Part shown: piece by piece, positions 26,975 through 36,232 of the stretch | How positions within the stretch are numbered: the first letter of the stretch is position 1 | Layout: the number at the start of each line of letters is the position of its first letter | From: Faecalibacterium sp. | GTDB lineage: Bacteria; Bacillota; Clostridia; Oscillospirales; Ruminococcaceae | Reading direction: 5' to 3' | Length of the DNA stretch: 64,000 nucleotides | Assembly (NCBI GenBank): GCA_029264955.1 | Contig: JARHYC010000011.1 | Coordinates: 49,547 to 113,546 of the forward strand | Program-made: the position numbers and the translations under genes | The notes under the pieces: model-generated | Told to the model about the DNA's origin: nothing | Seen by the model: only the letters and a program-made list of their open reading frames with translations | The model's database searches: none

Positions 26975-28183
26975 ATGCAGGTAGAATTCTTACAAGTATT
27001 GAAGACCCTATCGGCTGCACATAATTTGCAGTTGACAAAGGTGGCGGCGCCTTTTACGGATCTGAAGAACTTTGATTATGGTCTGCGTCAGTCATTAGAT
27101 CCCCAGTTGGACTGGGAAGAAATGGGGCATCAGATGCTGAAGGAAGCATCTCCGCAGACGCTGATTTTAGCAGAGGATATTTTTGAATTGAAATATGCTG
27201 TGTTTACCCTACCGGATGAAGAAAATACAGCATATATATTGGGGCCTTGGATTGGACAGGAGCGCAGTGCACGCAGTGTGGAATGGTGCCGCCGATATCT
27301 GGGGGAGGAGAGCGACAAAGCCATTGAGCAGTTTTATAATGGAATCTGCCGACTGAGCGGGGATGTGCTCTGCGTGATCCTAAATGGTTTGCTGACCCTA
27401 GCAAATGATGGGAAAATGGTGGAGATGGTGCAGAGCAAATCATTTAAACCATTGGTATTTGAACCAGATATGCGTTGTTTCCAGGAGCCTATGTTTGAAA
27501 AAGAATTGCCGGCGGCTATGCTGGAACGTCGCTATGCAGCAGAAAATGCTGTGATGGATGCAGTAGAGCGGGGGGACGTGGGCAGTGCATTAGCTGCGTT
27601 TGAGCAGTTGGTACAGTTCCGTATGGAAAGTCGTTTTGCGACACCGCTGCAGGATATTAAAATGCTGCTGGTAATTTTGAATGTGCTTTTGCGCAAGGCG
27701 ATTCAGCGCAGCGCAGTTCATCCCTATTATATTGATGAAATATCGGGGCGTTATGCGATTCGCATTGAAAATATAGCAGATGCCAGCCAGAGCAAAGAAA
27801 TTGCATTGGAAATGCTGCGGGAATATTGCGTATATGTGCAGCAGTATTCCTTGAAGCGGTATTCGCCTCTGGTGCAAAAGGTAATGAATTATATCAATTT
27901 GAACTTAAACAATGCCTTTTCGTTGAAAATGTTAGCCGGTATGTGCTATATCAGCCCCAGCTATTTGTCGTATCTGTTCAAACAGGAAACCGGGCAGACC
28001 TTGACCGATTATATCAATACCCGCCGTGTGGAGCGTGCAGCGCGCCGCTTGCGAAATACCGATGATAGTGTAGCGGATATTGCCGAGAGCGTGGGCGTAC
28101 TGGATGTAAACTACTTTACCAAAATTTTCAAAAAGAGCATGGGAGTAACGCCGACGGCTTACCGGAAACAGTGTCAGCAGTGA
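26975..28183 (+). CDS. AraC-family transcriptional regulator with large N-terminal sensor region
   Basis: ATG at 26975 is preferred (GAGGTGA 5 bases upstream; the promoter precedes it). The 402 residues have an N-terminal sensing region (about 1-290; KYAVFTLPDEENTAYILGPW is a recognisable stretch of Clostridial AraC sensors) and a C-terminal AraC DNA-binding domain of two helix-turn-helices (LKMLAGMCYISPSYLSYLFK, then VADIAESVGVLDVNYFTKIF). The target is not obvious; the ABC-F gene downstream is 126 bases away on the same strand. Confidence 0.88.
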   Translation: MQVEFLQVLKTLSAAHNLQLTKVAAPFTDLKNFDYGLRQSLDPQLDWEEMGHQMLKEASPQTLILAEDIFELKYAVFTLPDEENTAYILGPWIGQERSARSVEWCRRYLGEESDKAIEQFYNGICRLSGDVLCVILNGLLTLANDGKMVEMVQSKSFKPLVFEPDMRCFQEPMFEKELPAAMLERRYAAENAVMDAVERGDVGSALAAFEQLVQFRMESRFATPLQDIKMLLVILNVLLRKAIQRSAVHPYYIDEISGRYAIRIENIADASQSKEIALEMLREYCVYVQQYSLKRYSPLVQKVMNYINLNLNNAFSLKMLAGMCYISPSYLSYLFKQETGQTLTDYINTRRVERAARRLRNTDDSVADIAESVGVLDVNYFTKIFKKSMGVTPTAYRKQCQQ

Positions 28184-28309
28184 TCGATTCCTGTACAACA
28201 GAATAGAAGAACGGATTTTGCACGCAAAATCGCTTGAAAATCCGGGAAGCCCATGATACTATATAACAATGTGTACAAGCAAACGATAGACATAGGAGAA
28301 CGGTATAAT

Positions 28310-29905
28310 ATGTTAACTGTCCAAGACGTAAGCCTTGAATTTGATGGAACTGCTCTGTTTAAGCATGTGGATTTGAAATTCACACCAGGCAACTGCTACG
28401 GCGTAATTGGCGCAAACGGTGCTGGTAAATCCACCCTGCTGAAAATTTTGTCCGGTCAGTTGGAACCCACTAGTGGTACAGTAACGCTGGATAAGGGCAA
28501 GCGGATGAGTATTCTGGAGCAGGATCACTTTAAGTATGATGCGTATCCGGTAATGACTACGGTTATTATGGGTAACCGCCATTTGTATGACATTATGGTG
28601 GAAAAGGATGAGCTGTATGCGAAAGAGCCCTTTACCGAGGAAGACGGCGTGCGAGCCGGCGATCTGGAAGCAGAATTTGCCGAACTGGGCGGCTGGGAAG
28701 CAGAAGCTGACGCTGCAATGCTGCTGAATGGCCTGGGCCTTACTACCGAAAAACACTACCTGCAGATGAGCGATTTGGATGGTCGTGATAAAGTGAAGGT
28801 TCTGCTGGCACAGGCTTTGTTCGGTAATCCGGACATCGTTCTGCTGGACGAGCCTACGAACTATCTGGATTTGGATAGCATTCAGTGGCTGGAGGAGTTC
28901 CTGCTGGATTTCCCCGGTACACTGATTGTGGTCAGTCATGACCGCTACTTCCTGAATGAAGTTTGTACCCACACTGTGGATATCGACTACAATCAGGTGA
29001 AGCTGTATGCCGGTAACTACGACTTCTGGTACGAGTCCAGCCGTTTGATGCAGCGCCTTGTCAAGCAGCAGAACAAGAAGCGTGAAGATAAGATTCGCGA
29101 ACTGCAGAACTTTATCCAGCGTTTCTCTGCAAACAAGTCCAAGAGTAAGCAGGCTACCAGCCGTAAGAAGATTCTGGACAGCCTGCAGCTGGAGGATATG
29201 CCTGCATCCAGCCGTCGCTACCCCTTTGTGGGCTTTGAGATGGAGCGTGAACCGGGCAAGGATATCCTAATGGTTGACGGCCTGACTAAGACCATCAACG
29301 GTGTGAAGGTGCTGAACAATGTTTCTTTTATTCTGAACCGTGAAGAAAAGGTCGCGCTGGTCGGAGATAACGAAGCGGGTCAGACTGCACTGTTCCAGAT
29401 TCTGATGGGCGAAATGGAGCCGGATTCTGGCAGCTTCCGCTGGGGTGTTTCTACCAGCCAGAGCTACTTTCCTAAGGATAACAGCGAATACTTCAATGAC
29501 GTGGACCTAAATCTGGTTGAGTGGCTGCGCCAGTATGCACCGGAACCCACAGAGACTTTCCTGCGTGGCTTCCTGGGCCGGATGCTGTTCAGCGGCGATG
29601 AAGTGTACAAGAAGGTCAAGGTGCTGTCCGGTGGTGAAAAAGTACGTTGTATGCTCAGCCGTATGATGATGGGCAAAGCAAATGTGCTGCTATTGGACCA
29701 GCCCACAAACCATCTGGATTTGGAGAGCATTTCTGCGGTCAACGAAGGTATTGCCAGCTTTAAGAGTAATGTTATTTTCGCCAGCCACGACCATCAGTTT
29801 GTACAGACGGTTGCAAACCGTATCATTGAGCTGACGCCGGAAGGCTGTCTGGATTATCAGGGGGATTATGACTCCTATCTGGAGTGGCGTAAGAACCGCG
29901 CATAA
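28310..29905 (+). CDS. ABC-F family ATPase (YkpA/YbiT-like)
   Basis: The ATG at 28310 follows AGGAGA; 531 residues. Two ABC domains in one chain, without membrane segments, define ABC-F. The first has Walker A GANGAGKST and Walker B IVLLDEPTNYLD. The second has GDNEAGQTA (a variant Walker A lacking the usual Lys), LSGGEKVRC and VLLLDQPTNHLD, with Gln in place of the catalytic Glu. ABC-F proteins act on ribosomes, in translation quality control or drug protection; this form resembles the housekeeping YkpA/YbiT group. The linker is lysine-rich (NKSKSKQATSRKK). Confidence 0.88.
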   Translation: MLTVQDVSLEFDGTALFKHVDLKFTPGNCYGVIGANGAGKSTLLKILSGQLEPTSGTVTLDKGKRMSILEQDHFKYDAYPVMTTVIMGNRHLYDIMVEKDELYAKEPFTEEDGVRAGDLEAEFAELGGWEAEADAAMLLNGLGLTTEKHYLQMSDLDGRDKVKVLLAQALFGNPDIVLLDEPTNYLDLDSIQWLEEFLLDFPGTLIVVSHDRYFLNEVCTHTVDIDYNQVKLYAGNYDFWYESSRLMQRLVKQQNKKREDKIRELQNFIQRFSANKSKSKQATSRKKILDSLQLEDMPASSRRYPFVGFEMEREPGKDILMVDGLTKTINGVKVLNNVSFILNREEKVALVGDNEAGQTALFQILMGEMEPDSGSFRWGVSTSQSYFPKDNSEYFNDVDLNLVEWLRQYAPEPTETFLRGFLGRMLFSGDEVYKKVKVLSGGEKVRCMLSRMMMGKANVLLLDQPTNHLDLESISAVNEGIASFKSNVIFASHDHQFVQTVANRIIELTPEGCLDYQGDYDSYLEWRKNRA

Positions 29906-29918
29906 TGATTGGGTAGAG

Positions 29919-29957
29919 AAAAAGCCGAGGCGTTCAGTGAAACGCCCCGGCTTTTTT
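29919..29957 (+). terminator. Terminator after the ABC-F gene
   Basis: AAAAGCCGAGGCGTT and AACGCCCCGGCTTTT arms, six-base loop and T run. It can also end the minus-strand symporter transcript. Confidence 0.88.
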
Positions 29958-29977
29958 TGATATAGAAGAGCATGAAA

Positions 29978-31390
29978 TTACTCTAAATCGTTTGCGGATA
30001 CAGAATCACCGTGTGCAGCCTTGAATACAACACGGCCTAAGAACAGTACCGCCAGTAGGTTAGGAATGACCATCAGACCATTGAACATATCGCTTGCGTT
30101 CCATACCAGGCTGACCTTTTGCACAGAGCCCAGAACAATGCAGGCAACGACCAGTACAGCATAAATGTGATGTGCAGTCCTGCTATCGTGGAAGAGTGCC
30201 TTCACGTTGGTTTCACCAAAGAAGTACCAGCCGATAATTGTGGAGAAGGCAAAGAACAGCATACAGATTGCCAAAAAGATATTACCCAACTGACCAAAGG
30301 TCTGGCAGAAAGCAGCCTGCGCCAAGGCAGTACCGTCCAATGCGCCTTCCACACCGGGCTGGCACAGACCACTGGTTAGGATAACCAATGCGGTCAAAGT
30401 CAGAACAACAAAAGTATCGATGAACACACCCATCATAGCAATGACGCCCTGATCCTGCGGCTTTTCTACCTTAGCCAGTGCGTGTGCGTGGGGGGTAGAA
30501 CCCATACCGGCTTCATTAGAGAACAAACCGCGCGCAACACCATAACGCATTGCCTCCTTTACGCCCAGACCAACCGCACCGCCCAGAACCGCCTGGGGTT
30601 GGAATGCACCAACAAAAATAGAGCGGATGGCTGCGGGCAGTACAGGCAGATTCAGAATCAGCAGGACGACGCAGCCAAAAATGTAAAAGCAAGCCATGAT
30701 GGGGACCAGTTTTTCGGTAAAGGATGCGATACGCTTTACACCGCCCAAGAAAATAAATGCGGCAATCGCAGCAACCAGTACGCCGGTAACCAGCTTGGGG
30801 ATGTGGAATGCGTTTTCAAAAGCGACGCCAATGGAGTTTGCCTGTACCATGTTACCCATCAGACCCAGTGCAAGGATGATGGCGACGGAGAAAAATCCGG
30901 CAAGGAATTTGCCCAGACGACCCTTGAATGCAGCGCGAATATAATAGATCGGACCACCAGTCACATGGCCGGACTTATCTGTTGTACGGCTGATCTGTGC
31001 TAAAACGGCTTCACCGTAAATGGTGGCCATGCCGAAGAATGCAGAAACCCACATCCAGAAAATTGCACCGGGACCACCGGCACACAGTGCCGTTGCACAG
31101 CCGGTAATGTTGCCAGTACCGACCTGTGCGGCAATTGCGGTAGTCAGAGCCTGAAACGAACTCATACCCTCTTTACCTGCTTTGTCACCGTGCAGATTGA
31201 TGTTGCCGAACAAGCGGCGGAAGCCTTCACCGAATTTGCGCACCTGAACAAAATTGGTGCGGATGGTAAAGTAGATACCGGTACCAAGCAGCAGGAACAA
31301 AAGCAGAAGCTGCTTGTTCCATAAAACGTCGTTTACAGCGTTTACGATCTGTGTCAAAAATACTTCCAGTTGGGTCAGAAATTCTTCCAT
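29978..31390 (-). CDS. AGCS-family sodium:alanine/glycine symporter
   Basis: ATG at 31390 (GAAAGG upstream) gives 470 residues with about eleven membrane helices. Family blocks include GTGNITGCATALCAGGPGA (about 103-121), the central GLFSNEAGMGSTPHAHA and the late FFGETNVKALF. It imports alanine or glycine with Na+. The leader carries a tandem glycine riboswitch, so glycine is the likely substrate or signal. It is monocistronic. Confidence 0.95.
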   Translation of the reverse strand: MEEFLTQLEVFLTQIVNAVNDVLWNKQLLLLFLLLGTGIYFTIRTNFVQVRKFGEGFRRLFGNINLHGDKAGKEGMSSFQALTTAIAAQVGTGNITGCATALCAGGPGAIFWMWVSAFFGMATIYGEAVLAQISRTTDKSGHVTGGPIYYIRAAFKGRLGKFLAGFFSVAIILALGLMGNMVQANSIGVAFENAFHIPKLVTGVLVAAIAAFIFLGGVKRIASFTEKLVPIMACFYIFGCVVLLILNLPVLPAAIRSIFVGAFQPQAVLGGAVGLGVKEAMRYGVARGLFSNEAGMGSTPHAHALAKVEKPQDQGVIAMMGVFIDTFVVLTLTALVILTSGLCQPGVEGALDGTALAQAAFCQTFGQLGNIFLAICMLFFAFSTIIGWYFFGETNVKALFHDSRTAHHIYAVLVVACIVLGSVQKVSLVWNASDMFNGLMVIPNLLAVLFLGRVVFKAAHGDSVSANDLE

Positions 31391-31544
31391 GATACAGCCT
31401 TTCTTTTTACATGAGCAAAAAACGGGGCAAGCTATCTTGGAAAGCAGTCTGTGGAAAATAAATTGAGCCGAGTGCATCAAATGATACAATCGGCTCTCAA
31501 CAGACACAAACACCCCCAAATAAAAAAAGGGGGGCTGTAGTCTA

Positions 31545-31700
31545 CTCTGTCCTTTTACCTGAGAGATTCAGCGTATACACGCTTTGCACCTTCGGTACTC
31601 AAAAGAGATTCTCCAGAGCCACAATCCGCTTCTGGTCCTTGCCCATAAGGGCGCCTGAGAGTTTTACTCCGTCGGCAGACAGAATTGCCATTTTCCCAGA
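31545..31700 (-). promoter_or_regulatory. Tandem glycine riboswitch upstream of the AGCS symporter
   Basis: Read on the minus strand there are two aptamers. The first (about 31700-31631) is closed by TCTGG/CCAGA and holds GCCGACGGAGTAAAACTCTC followed by AGG. The second (about 31618-31545) has CTCTGGAGAATCTC, ACCGAAGGTGCAA, and ATCTCTCAGGTAAAAGGACA, a near-consensus glycine aptamer. A few bases link them. A CCCCCC-TTTTTTT stretch follows (31524-31536), but the exact on/off hairpin is unclear. Known biology: such riboswitches control gcv genes and AGCS transporters. Confidence 0.93.
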
Positions 31701-31733
31701 AACTTCGCTTGTCAATATGAAATTACAAGCAAG

Positions 31734-31762
31734 AGTCTAGCATGGGTGAAATATAAAGTCAA
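31734..31762 (-). promoter_or_regulatory. Promoter of the glycine riboswitch/AGCS unit
   Basis: TTGACT (31757-31762) and TAGACT (31734-31739) on the minus strand with a 17-base spacer, ending about 30 bases before the first aptamer helix. Confidence 0.75.
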
Positions 31763-31837
31763 TACTTTTTATAAAGGTCATACTTATGTTGTATTTTCTA
31801 CAATGCTGTCCGAAAAATGGAACCGCAGCGAAAATTC

Positions 31838-31866
31838 ATGACATTGCAGCCCCTTTGTGGTATACT
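31838..31866 (+). promoter_or_regulatory. Promoter of the epimerase-tcdA pair
   Basis: ATGACA (31838-31843) and TATACT (31861-31866) with a 17-base spacer, 65 bases before the start codon. Confidence 0.6.
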
Positions 31867-31930
31867 GAAACACATGAAAAGAATGCAGATTTGAAACGAT
31901 TTCGGTTGAATCGGACAGGAGGAAAAAACG

Positions 31931-32806
31931 ATGCAGGCAACCATTCAAAATGAGTTCTTGACCCTGAAGGCGGATACGCTTGGCGCAGAAATGGTCAGTG
32001 TAAAAAATAAGCAGGGGGAAGAAATGATCTGGTGCGGAGATCCGCAGGCGTGGGCAGGTCATGCACCGATTTTGTTCCCTTGGGCAGGCAACTATGCCGA
32101 TGGCTTTACCTATCGGGGCAAGCAGTATCCCGGTTGCCGCCATGGCTTTGCACGCAAGATGGAGTACAAACTGCTCCAAGCAGAAGGCCACACGATGACG
32201 TTTGAGCTGTGCAGTAATGAGGAAACTAAAGCCAAGTATCCTTTTGATTTTGTTCTGACCGTTACCTATCAGTTGATGGATCAGAAGGTTCAGCTGCGCG
32301 TGACAGTTACAAACAAGAGCAATGAAAAGATGCCCTTTGGTTTGGGATTCCACCCGGCATTTTCCATTCCGTTTGATGCAAATCACACGACAGAAGATTA
32401 TGAGTTCTGCTTTGACAAGATGGAGAATCCCATTCTGATTGATACCATGCCTCGTGGTCTGGCGAGTGGTAAGTGCAGTATTCTGGGCACTGGCATCGAA
32501 AAAATGCAGCTGACGGATGATTTCTTTGTAAATGACAGCCTGTGCCTGACAGGCCTGAACAGCAGCGTGGTAGGAATCTATGAAAAAGATACTGGCCGCC
32601 ATATCAGCTGTGAAATTACAGGGTTCCCTTATGTGCTGCTTTGGAGTGCGCTGACTGAAAAAGTACGCTTTGTATGTATCGAACCTTGGCGCACTCTACC
32701 TGGTGCAGAGGGCGGAAGTATGGAACTGAGCGAGCATCCTGCCGCTGCCGTGTTGGAACCCGGTGCAAGCGATACCACAATTTTGAATATCAACTTCGCT
32801 CGATGA
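31931..32806 (+). CDS. Aldose 1-epimerase family protein (LacX-like)
   Basis: The 291-residue soluble protein shows the galactose mutarotase-like fold of the LacX subgroup: LFPWAGNYADGFTYRGKQYP (about 57-76), CRHGFARK with a candidate catalytic His, and LGFHPAFSIPFD with a second His and Pro. Such enzymes interconvert alpha and beta anomers of sugars, and LacX-like members occur without a galactose operon. The start has ACAGGAGG. It is followed after 15 bases by tcdA, so the two are probably co-transcribed. Confidence 0.9.
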   Translation: MQATIQNEFLTLKADTLGAEMVSVKNKQGEEMIWCGDPQAWAGHAPILFPWAGNYADGFTYRGKQYPGCRHGFARKMEYKLLQAEGHTMTFELCSNEETKAKYPFDFVLTVTYQLMDQKVQLRVTVTNKSNEKMPFGLGFHPAFSIPFDANHTTEDYEFCFDKMENPILIDTMPRGLASGKCSILGTGIEKMQLTDDFFVNDSLCLTGLNSSVVGIYEKDTGRHISCEITGFPYVLLWSALTEKVRFVCIEPWRTLPGAEGGSMELSEHPAAAVLEPGASDTTILNINFAR

Positions 32807-32821
32807 AGAGAGGAGCCCCCT

Positions 32822-33529
32822 ATGGCATTTGATGAACGTACCCGCCTTTTGGTAGGCAACGAGGCTGTTGACCGTTTGAAGGCGGCCCATATAATTGTTT
32901 TTGGCATCGGCGGCGTCGGTGGTTATACCACAGAGGCGCTGGCGCGTGCAGGTGTCGGTAAACTGACTTTGGTCGATGCGGACGTGGTATCGGACTCCAA
33001 CCGAAACCGCCAGCTGCTGGCACTGACGTCTACGATTGGTCAGCCGAAAGTAGAAGTAGCAGCGCGCCGCATTGCAGAAATCAATCCCGATTGTGTTGTG
33101 GAAACGATTCAGCTGTTCTATGGTCCGGATACAGCGGACGCCATTGATTTTTCCGGTGCAGATTATGTAGTAGATGCCATTGATACGGTATCGGCTAAGC
33201 TGGAGCTGATTGCTCGTGCAAAGGCGGCCAATGTGCCTGTGATTTGCAGCATGGGAACCGGCAATAAAATCCATCCGGAGCTATTGACGCTGACCACGCT
33301 GGATCAAACCAGCGGTTGCCCCTTGGCAAAAGTCATGCGTGTGGAGTGCCGCAAGCGTGGACTGACTGACGTACAGGTGGTGTATTCCACAGAACCTGCG
33401 CGCAAGTGCTTTGTGCCGGATACCGAAGGCACCGGCCGCCATGCACCGGGCAGCATCAGCTTTGTACCGGGTACAGCTGGTTTGCTGCTGGCGGGAAAGG
33501 TAATTCGAGATATTACCGGTCTGGACTAA
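32822..33529 (+). CDS. tcdA: tRNA threonylcarbamoyladenosine dehydratase
   Basis: Cyclises t6A37 to ct6A in tRNAs reading ANN codons. The 235-residue ThiF/E1-like ATP-binding protein has GIGGVGGYTTEALARAGVG near residues 26-44, the DADVVSDSNRNRQ segment, and a conserved CPLAKVMR block. It lacks the catalytic-cysteine extension of true E1 enzymes and matches CsdL/TcdA in length and order. The start has GAGAGGAG. It ends at a strong terminator. Confidence 0.92.
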   Translation: MAFDERTRLLVGNEAVDRLKAAHIIVFGIGGVGGYTTEALARAGVGKLTLVDADVVSDSNRNRQLLALTSTIGQPKVEVAARRIAEINPDCVVETIQLFYGPDTADAIDFSGADYVVDAIDTVSAKLELIARAKAANVPVICSMGTGNKIHPELLTLTTLDQTSGCPLAKVMRVECRKRGLTDVQVVYSTEPARKCFVPDTEGTGRHAPGSISFVPGTAGLLLAGKVIRDITGLD

Positions 33530-33536
33530 GTAAAGT

Positions 33537-33578
33537 AAAAAATCCCGTTGCAGTATTACACTGCAACGGGATTTTTTG
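33537..33578 (+). terminator. Terminator after tcdA
   Basis: AAAAATCCCGTTGCAGT and ACTGCAACGGGATTTTT-type arms, short loop and T run. Confidence 0.92.
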
Positions 33579-33800
33579 TGGAAACTTTATAGAAAATTTG
33601 CAAGAGAAATTATCTGAGGAACAGCAGCGCAACTGGGAACAGGCCGAGAGAATAGGGGTGCTGACAGATCAGGCGCAAAGGCTGCAGCTTGCTCAAATGT
33701 CACCTCAGATGATAGAGAGTTGTCGAGATTCAGTAGATACGGAATCACAGCGGTCAGTTTCATCCAGGATTTGGTAGAAAAAGATATTGGAAAAAGGTAA
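33579..33800 (+). pseudogene. Decayed 3' fragment of an unidentified coiled-coil protein
   Basis: Directly after the tcdA terminator the plus strand reads, without a start codon, FIENLQEKLSEEQQRNWEQA and on through a Gln/Glu-rich stretch to an early TAG at 33777. In another frame the end reads RYGITAVSFIQDLVEKDIGK and runs to TAA at 33800. Together these look like the end of a coiled-coil protein broken by a frameshift and missing its 5' part. Such tails occur in plasmid- or phage-type DNA-binding proteins, but I cannot name it. It is followed by its own terminator. Confidence 0.4.
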
Positions 33801-33836
33801 AAAAGAGTTGCATATTTAATCTGCAACTCTTTTTTA
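33799..33836 (+). terminator. Terminator hairpin after the decayed fragment
   Basis: AAAAGAGTTGCA and TGCAACTCTTTT arms, about ten-base loop, then TTTT. Its survival supports the idea that a real gene once ended here. Confidence 0.85.
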
Positions 33837-34064
33837 TTATTGGGCACCAATCAACAGAATCGGGTCATTTCAATCTCTTTGGAATCAGGGATTAGACAAG
33901 GCTGAAAAAATTCTTACGGAGTTTTCCAGTAATAATCCAACCCCAATACCTAAAATAAAAGAAATCATATAGTACATTCTGTAAAATATAAAAAATGATT
34001 GTGCACCCCAAATTTAGTGCACAATCATTTTTTGAATTATGTGATGGTAATTATAAGTGGATTA
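33837..34064. other. Gene-poor patch with a further terminator hairpin
   Basis: No convincing gene. On the minus strand a 27-residue frame at 33885-33968 (MISFILGIGVGLLLENSVRI and seven more residues) could be a single-helix peptide, but it lacks a ribosome-binding site. A long hairpin at 33990-34033 (AAAAATGATTGTGCAC and GTGCACAATCATTTTT) is a bidirectional terminator for the interrupted secreted protein gene to its right. Confidence 0.6.
33990..34033 (-). terminator. Terminator of the interrupted secreted-protein gene
   Basis: A 16-17 bp stem with a ten-base loop and T runs on either strand. It lies 30 bases after the minus-strand gene's stop. Confidence 0.88.
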
Positions 34065-34523
34065 TCATTTAGCAGCGACTACTTCAAGATCATAGGTTCC
34101 GTCATACCACAATGCTTGTGCACGGATAACAACACGTCTGCCAGAAGTAACCCTAAAAGTCGCACCCTGTCCAGCGGCAACATCCTGAATCTTTCCATTA
34201 ATGATAAAACGGACAGCGCCTTGACCAGAATCAGTATCGCCATTGTTATGGCAACTGATGGAACCATACTTTGAGGAGTCAGAACTCCACAAGGTGGTCC
34301 TTCTGGCAGTAGTTAGATCCTGAGTTCCTTTCAATAATCAAGCGACACTCGCATACAGTTCGGGATCAAGGGAAACTTGCTTCTCGGAGATATCAAAGGT
34401 TTCCACAAGTTCTACGGTAGCAAACTCTTCTTCAGGAGCATCATCGGAAGTAACTGCAAAGGCTGGAAGTGAAACGACTCCGGAGAAACATACAGCGAGA
34501 AGTAGTGCAATTAACTTTTTCAT
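34065..34523 (-). pseudogene. Small secreted protein interrupted by an in-frame TGA
   Basis: The first part (34523-34341) encodes 61 residues with a clear signal peptide (MKKLIALLLAVCFSGVVSLP then AFA) and an acidic segment ending DPELYASVA. A TGA at 34340-34338 follows. The same frame then stays open for 90 codons to a stop at 34065, through TTLWSSDSSKYGSISCHNNG and a beta-rich stretch with VTSGRRVVIRAQALWYDGTY. This looks like one secreted protein of about 150 residues split by a nonsense codon. A TTG two codons after the TGA, or one at the TTLW site preceded by AGAAGGA, could restart translation, but without a signal peptide. Other genes here use TGA as stop. Confidence 0.65.
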
Positions 34524-34792
34524 GAAGATACGTCCAATAGTTGAAAAAAAGATATTTGGACAAGCTGAATGAACCCATTGGAATCACCGCCACAGCAATA
34601 GATTAAAAAATGGACGATATTTCGTTTTTTACTATATCACAATAATGAAAAAAACAATCCGGTAAAATAATAGAGTTTTGGTAATTAATTTGTGAAAAGT
34701 GTATTTCTAAATAAGGAACTGTGCTTCAATGAGTAGGACATTTATACATTGGAATGCTATCTGAAAAAACAGAATAGGATGAAGTGATTGGC

Positions 34793-36232
34793 TTAGTAAG
34801 CAACGCCCCAGACGACCATCTTCTTAGCGGGCCTGCCACAGCAGGGGCAAACATCGCTCAAAGGCTCCTGATCGAAGGGCATGCAGCGGCTGGACAAGCC
34901 AGCTTCTTCCTTCATCTTCATTTCGCATTCCAGGTCGCCGCACCACATGGTCTTGATGAAACCAGTGTGAGTAGCAGCCAACTCCTTCACTTCGTCGAAG
35001 GTAGTTGCAGACCAGGTGCGGTTCTGGCGGTTCTCCAGAGCCTTTTCGTACAGGTCCTTTGCCAGCTGGTCCAGCAGAGCAGGAACAGCAGTTTCCAACT
35101 CGTCCAAGCTGACGAAAATCTTTTCGCGGGTATCACGGCGCACCAGAACACACTGATTCTTTTCGATGTCCTTGGGGCCGATTTCCAGACGCAGAGGTAC
35201 GCCCTTCATCTCCCACTGGCTGAACTTCCAGCCGGGAGAGTTGTCGCTATCATCAAGCTTGACACGCACAACCTTGGACAGGCGCTGTGCCAGCTCGGCA
35301 GCCTTTTCGCTGACGCCGGGCTTGTGTGCTGCGATGGGCACAACAACCAGCTGGAAGGGTGCGATTGCGGGGGGAAGGATCAGACCGCTGTCGTCACCGT
35401 GGGTCATGATGATTGCGCCAACCAGACGGGTGGAAACACCCCAGCTGGTCTGGAACGGATACTGCAGCTTGTTGTCACGACCCTGGAAGGTAACGTCGTA
35501 TGCACGGCTGAACTTGTCGCCGAAGTAGTGGCTGGTACCGCTCTGCAAGCTCTTGCCATCCTTCATCATCGCTTCGATGGTGTAGGTAGCTTCTGCGCCG
35601 GCAAACTTTTCCTTATCGGTCTTGCGGCCTTTCAGTACAGGGATGCACAGATCTTTTTCACAGAAATCTGCATAGATGTCCAGAATCATCTGGGTTTCAG
35701 CCTCAGCCTCTGCGCTGGTTTCGTGGATGGTGTGACCCTCGTTCCACCAGAACTCGCGGCTACGCAGGAATGGGCGGGTGGTCTTTTCCCAGCGCAGAAC
35801 ACTGCACCACTGGTTGTACTTCATAGGCAGCTCACGATAGCTGTGCAGAACGTGGCTCCAGTGATCGCAGAACATGGTCTCGCTGGTGGGGCGCACAGCC
35901 AGACGCTCTTCCAGCGGTTCGCTGCCGCCAGCGGTGACCCATGCTACTTCAGGTGCGAAGCCGTTGACCAGCTCGCCTTCCTTTTTCAGCAGGCTTTCGG
36001 GAATCAGTACAGGCATAGCCACGTTTTCGTGGCCGGTAGCCTTAAACTGACCGTCCAGGATGTGCTGGATGTTCTCCCAGATTGCCTGACCGTAAGGGCG
36101 CAGGATTACAAAGCCCTTTACGCTGGAATACTCGATCAGCTCTGCCTTGGTGCAGATATCGGTATACCACTGGGTAAAGTTTTCTTCCTGGCTGGTGATT
36201 GCTTTAACCAGCTTCTGATTGTCTTTTGCCAT
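34793..36232 (-). CDS. proS: Prolyl-tRNA synthetase, short (ProS type 3) form
   Basis: Charges tRNA-Pro. ATG at 36232 (AGGAGG 11 bases upstream) gives 479 residues. Class II motifs are visible: motif 2 around [20 protein letters not shown] and motif 3 with [17 protein letters not shown]. The anticodon-binding domain follows and the C-terminus is a zinc-binding domain with C-x4-C (CGDLEC) and CPCCGRP. The insertion domain of the long bacterial form is absent, as in archaeal/eukaryotic-type ProS used by many Clostridia. No T-box leader is seen. A hairpin at 36250-36282 lies in the leader. Confidence 0.96.
   Translation of the reverse strand: MAKDNQKLVKAITSQEENFTQWYTDICTKAELIEYSSVKGFVILRPYGQAIWENIQHILDGQFKATGHENVAMPVLIPESLLKKEGELVNGFAPEVAWVTAGGSEPLEERLAVRPTSETMFCDHWSHVLHSYRELPMKYNQWCSVLRWEKTTRPFLRSREFWWNEGHTIHETSAEAEAETQMILDIYADFCEKDLCIPVLKGRKTDKEKFAGAEATYTIEAMMKDGKSLQSGTSHYFGDKFSRAYDVTFQGRDNKLQYPFQTSWGVSTRLVGAIIMTHGDDSGLILPPAIAPFQLVVVPIAAHKPGVSEKAAELAQRLSKVVRVKLDDSDNSPGWKFSQWEMKGVPLRLEIGPKDIEKNQCVLVRRDTREKIFVSLDELETAVPALLDQLAKDLYEKALENRQNRTWSATTFDEVKELAATHTGFIKTMWCGDLECEMKMKEEAGLSSRCMPFDQEPLSDVCPCCGRPAKKMVVWGVAY

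Noticed and set aside
33587..33850. An 87-codon minus-strand frame over the decayed patch.
   Set aside because: It crosses a terminator hairpin, lacks a ribosome-binding site, and mirrors the coiled-coil-like reading of the other strand.
34338..34340. TGA as selenocysteine or a reassigned codon.
   Set aside because: TGA ends other genes normally (for example at 1783), and no SECIS-like hairpin is obvious just after the codon. The context is not a redox motif.
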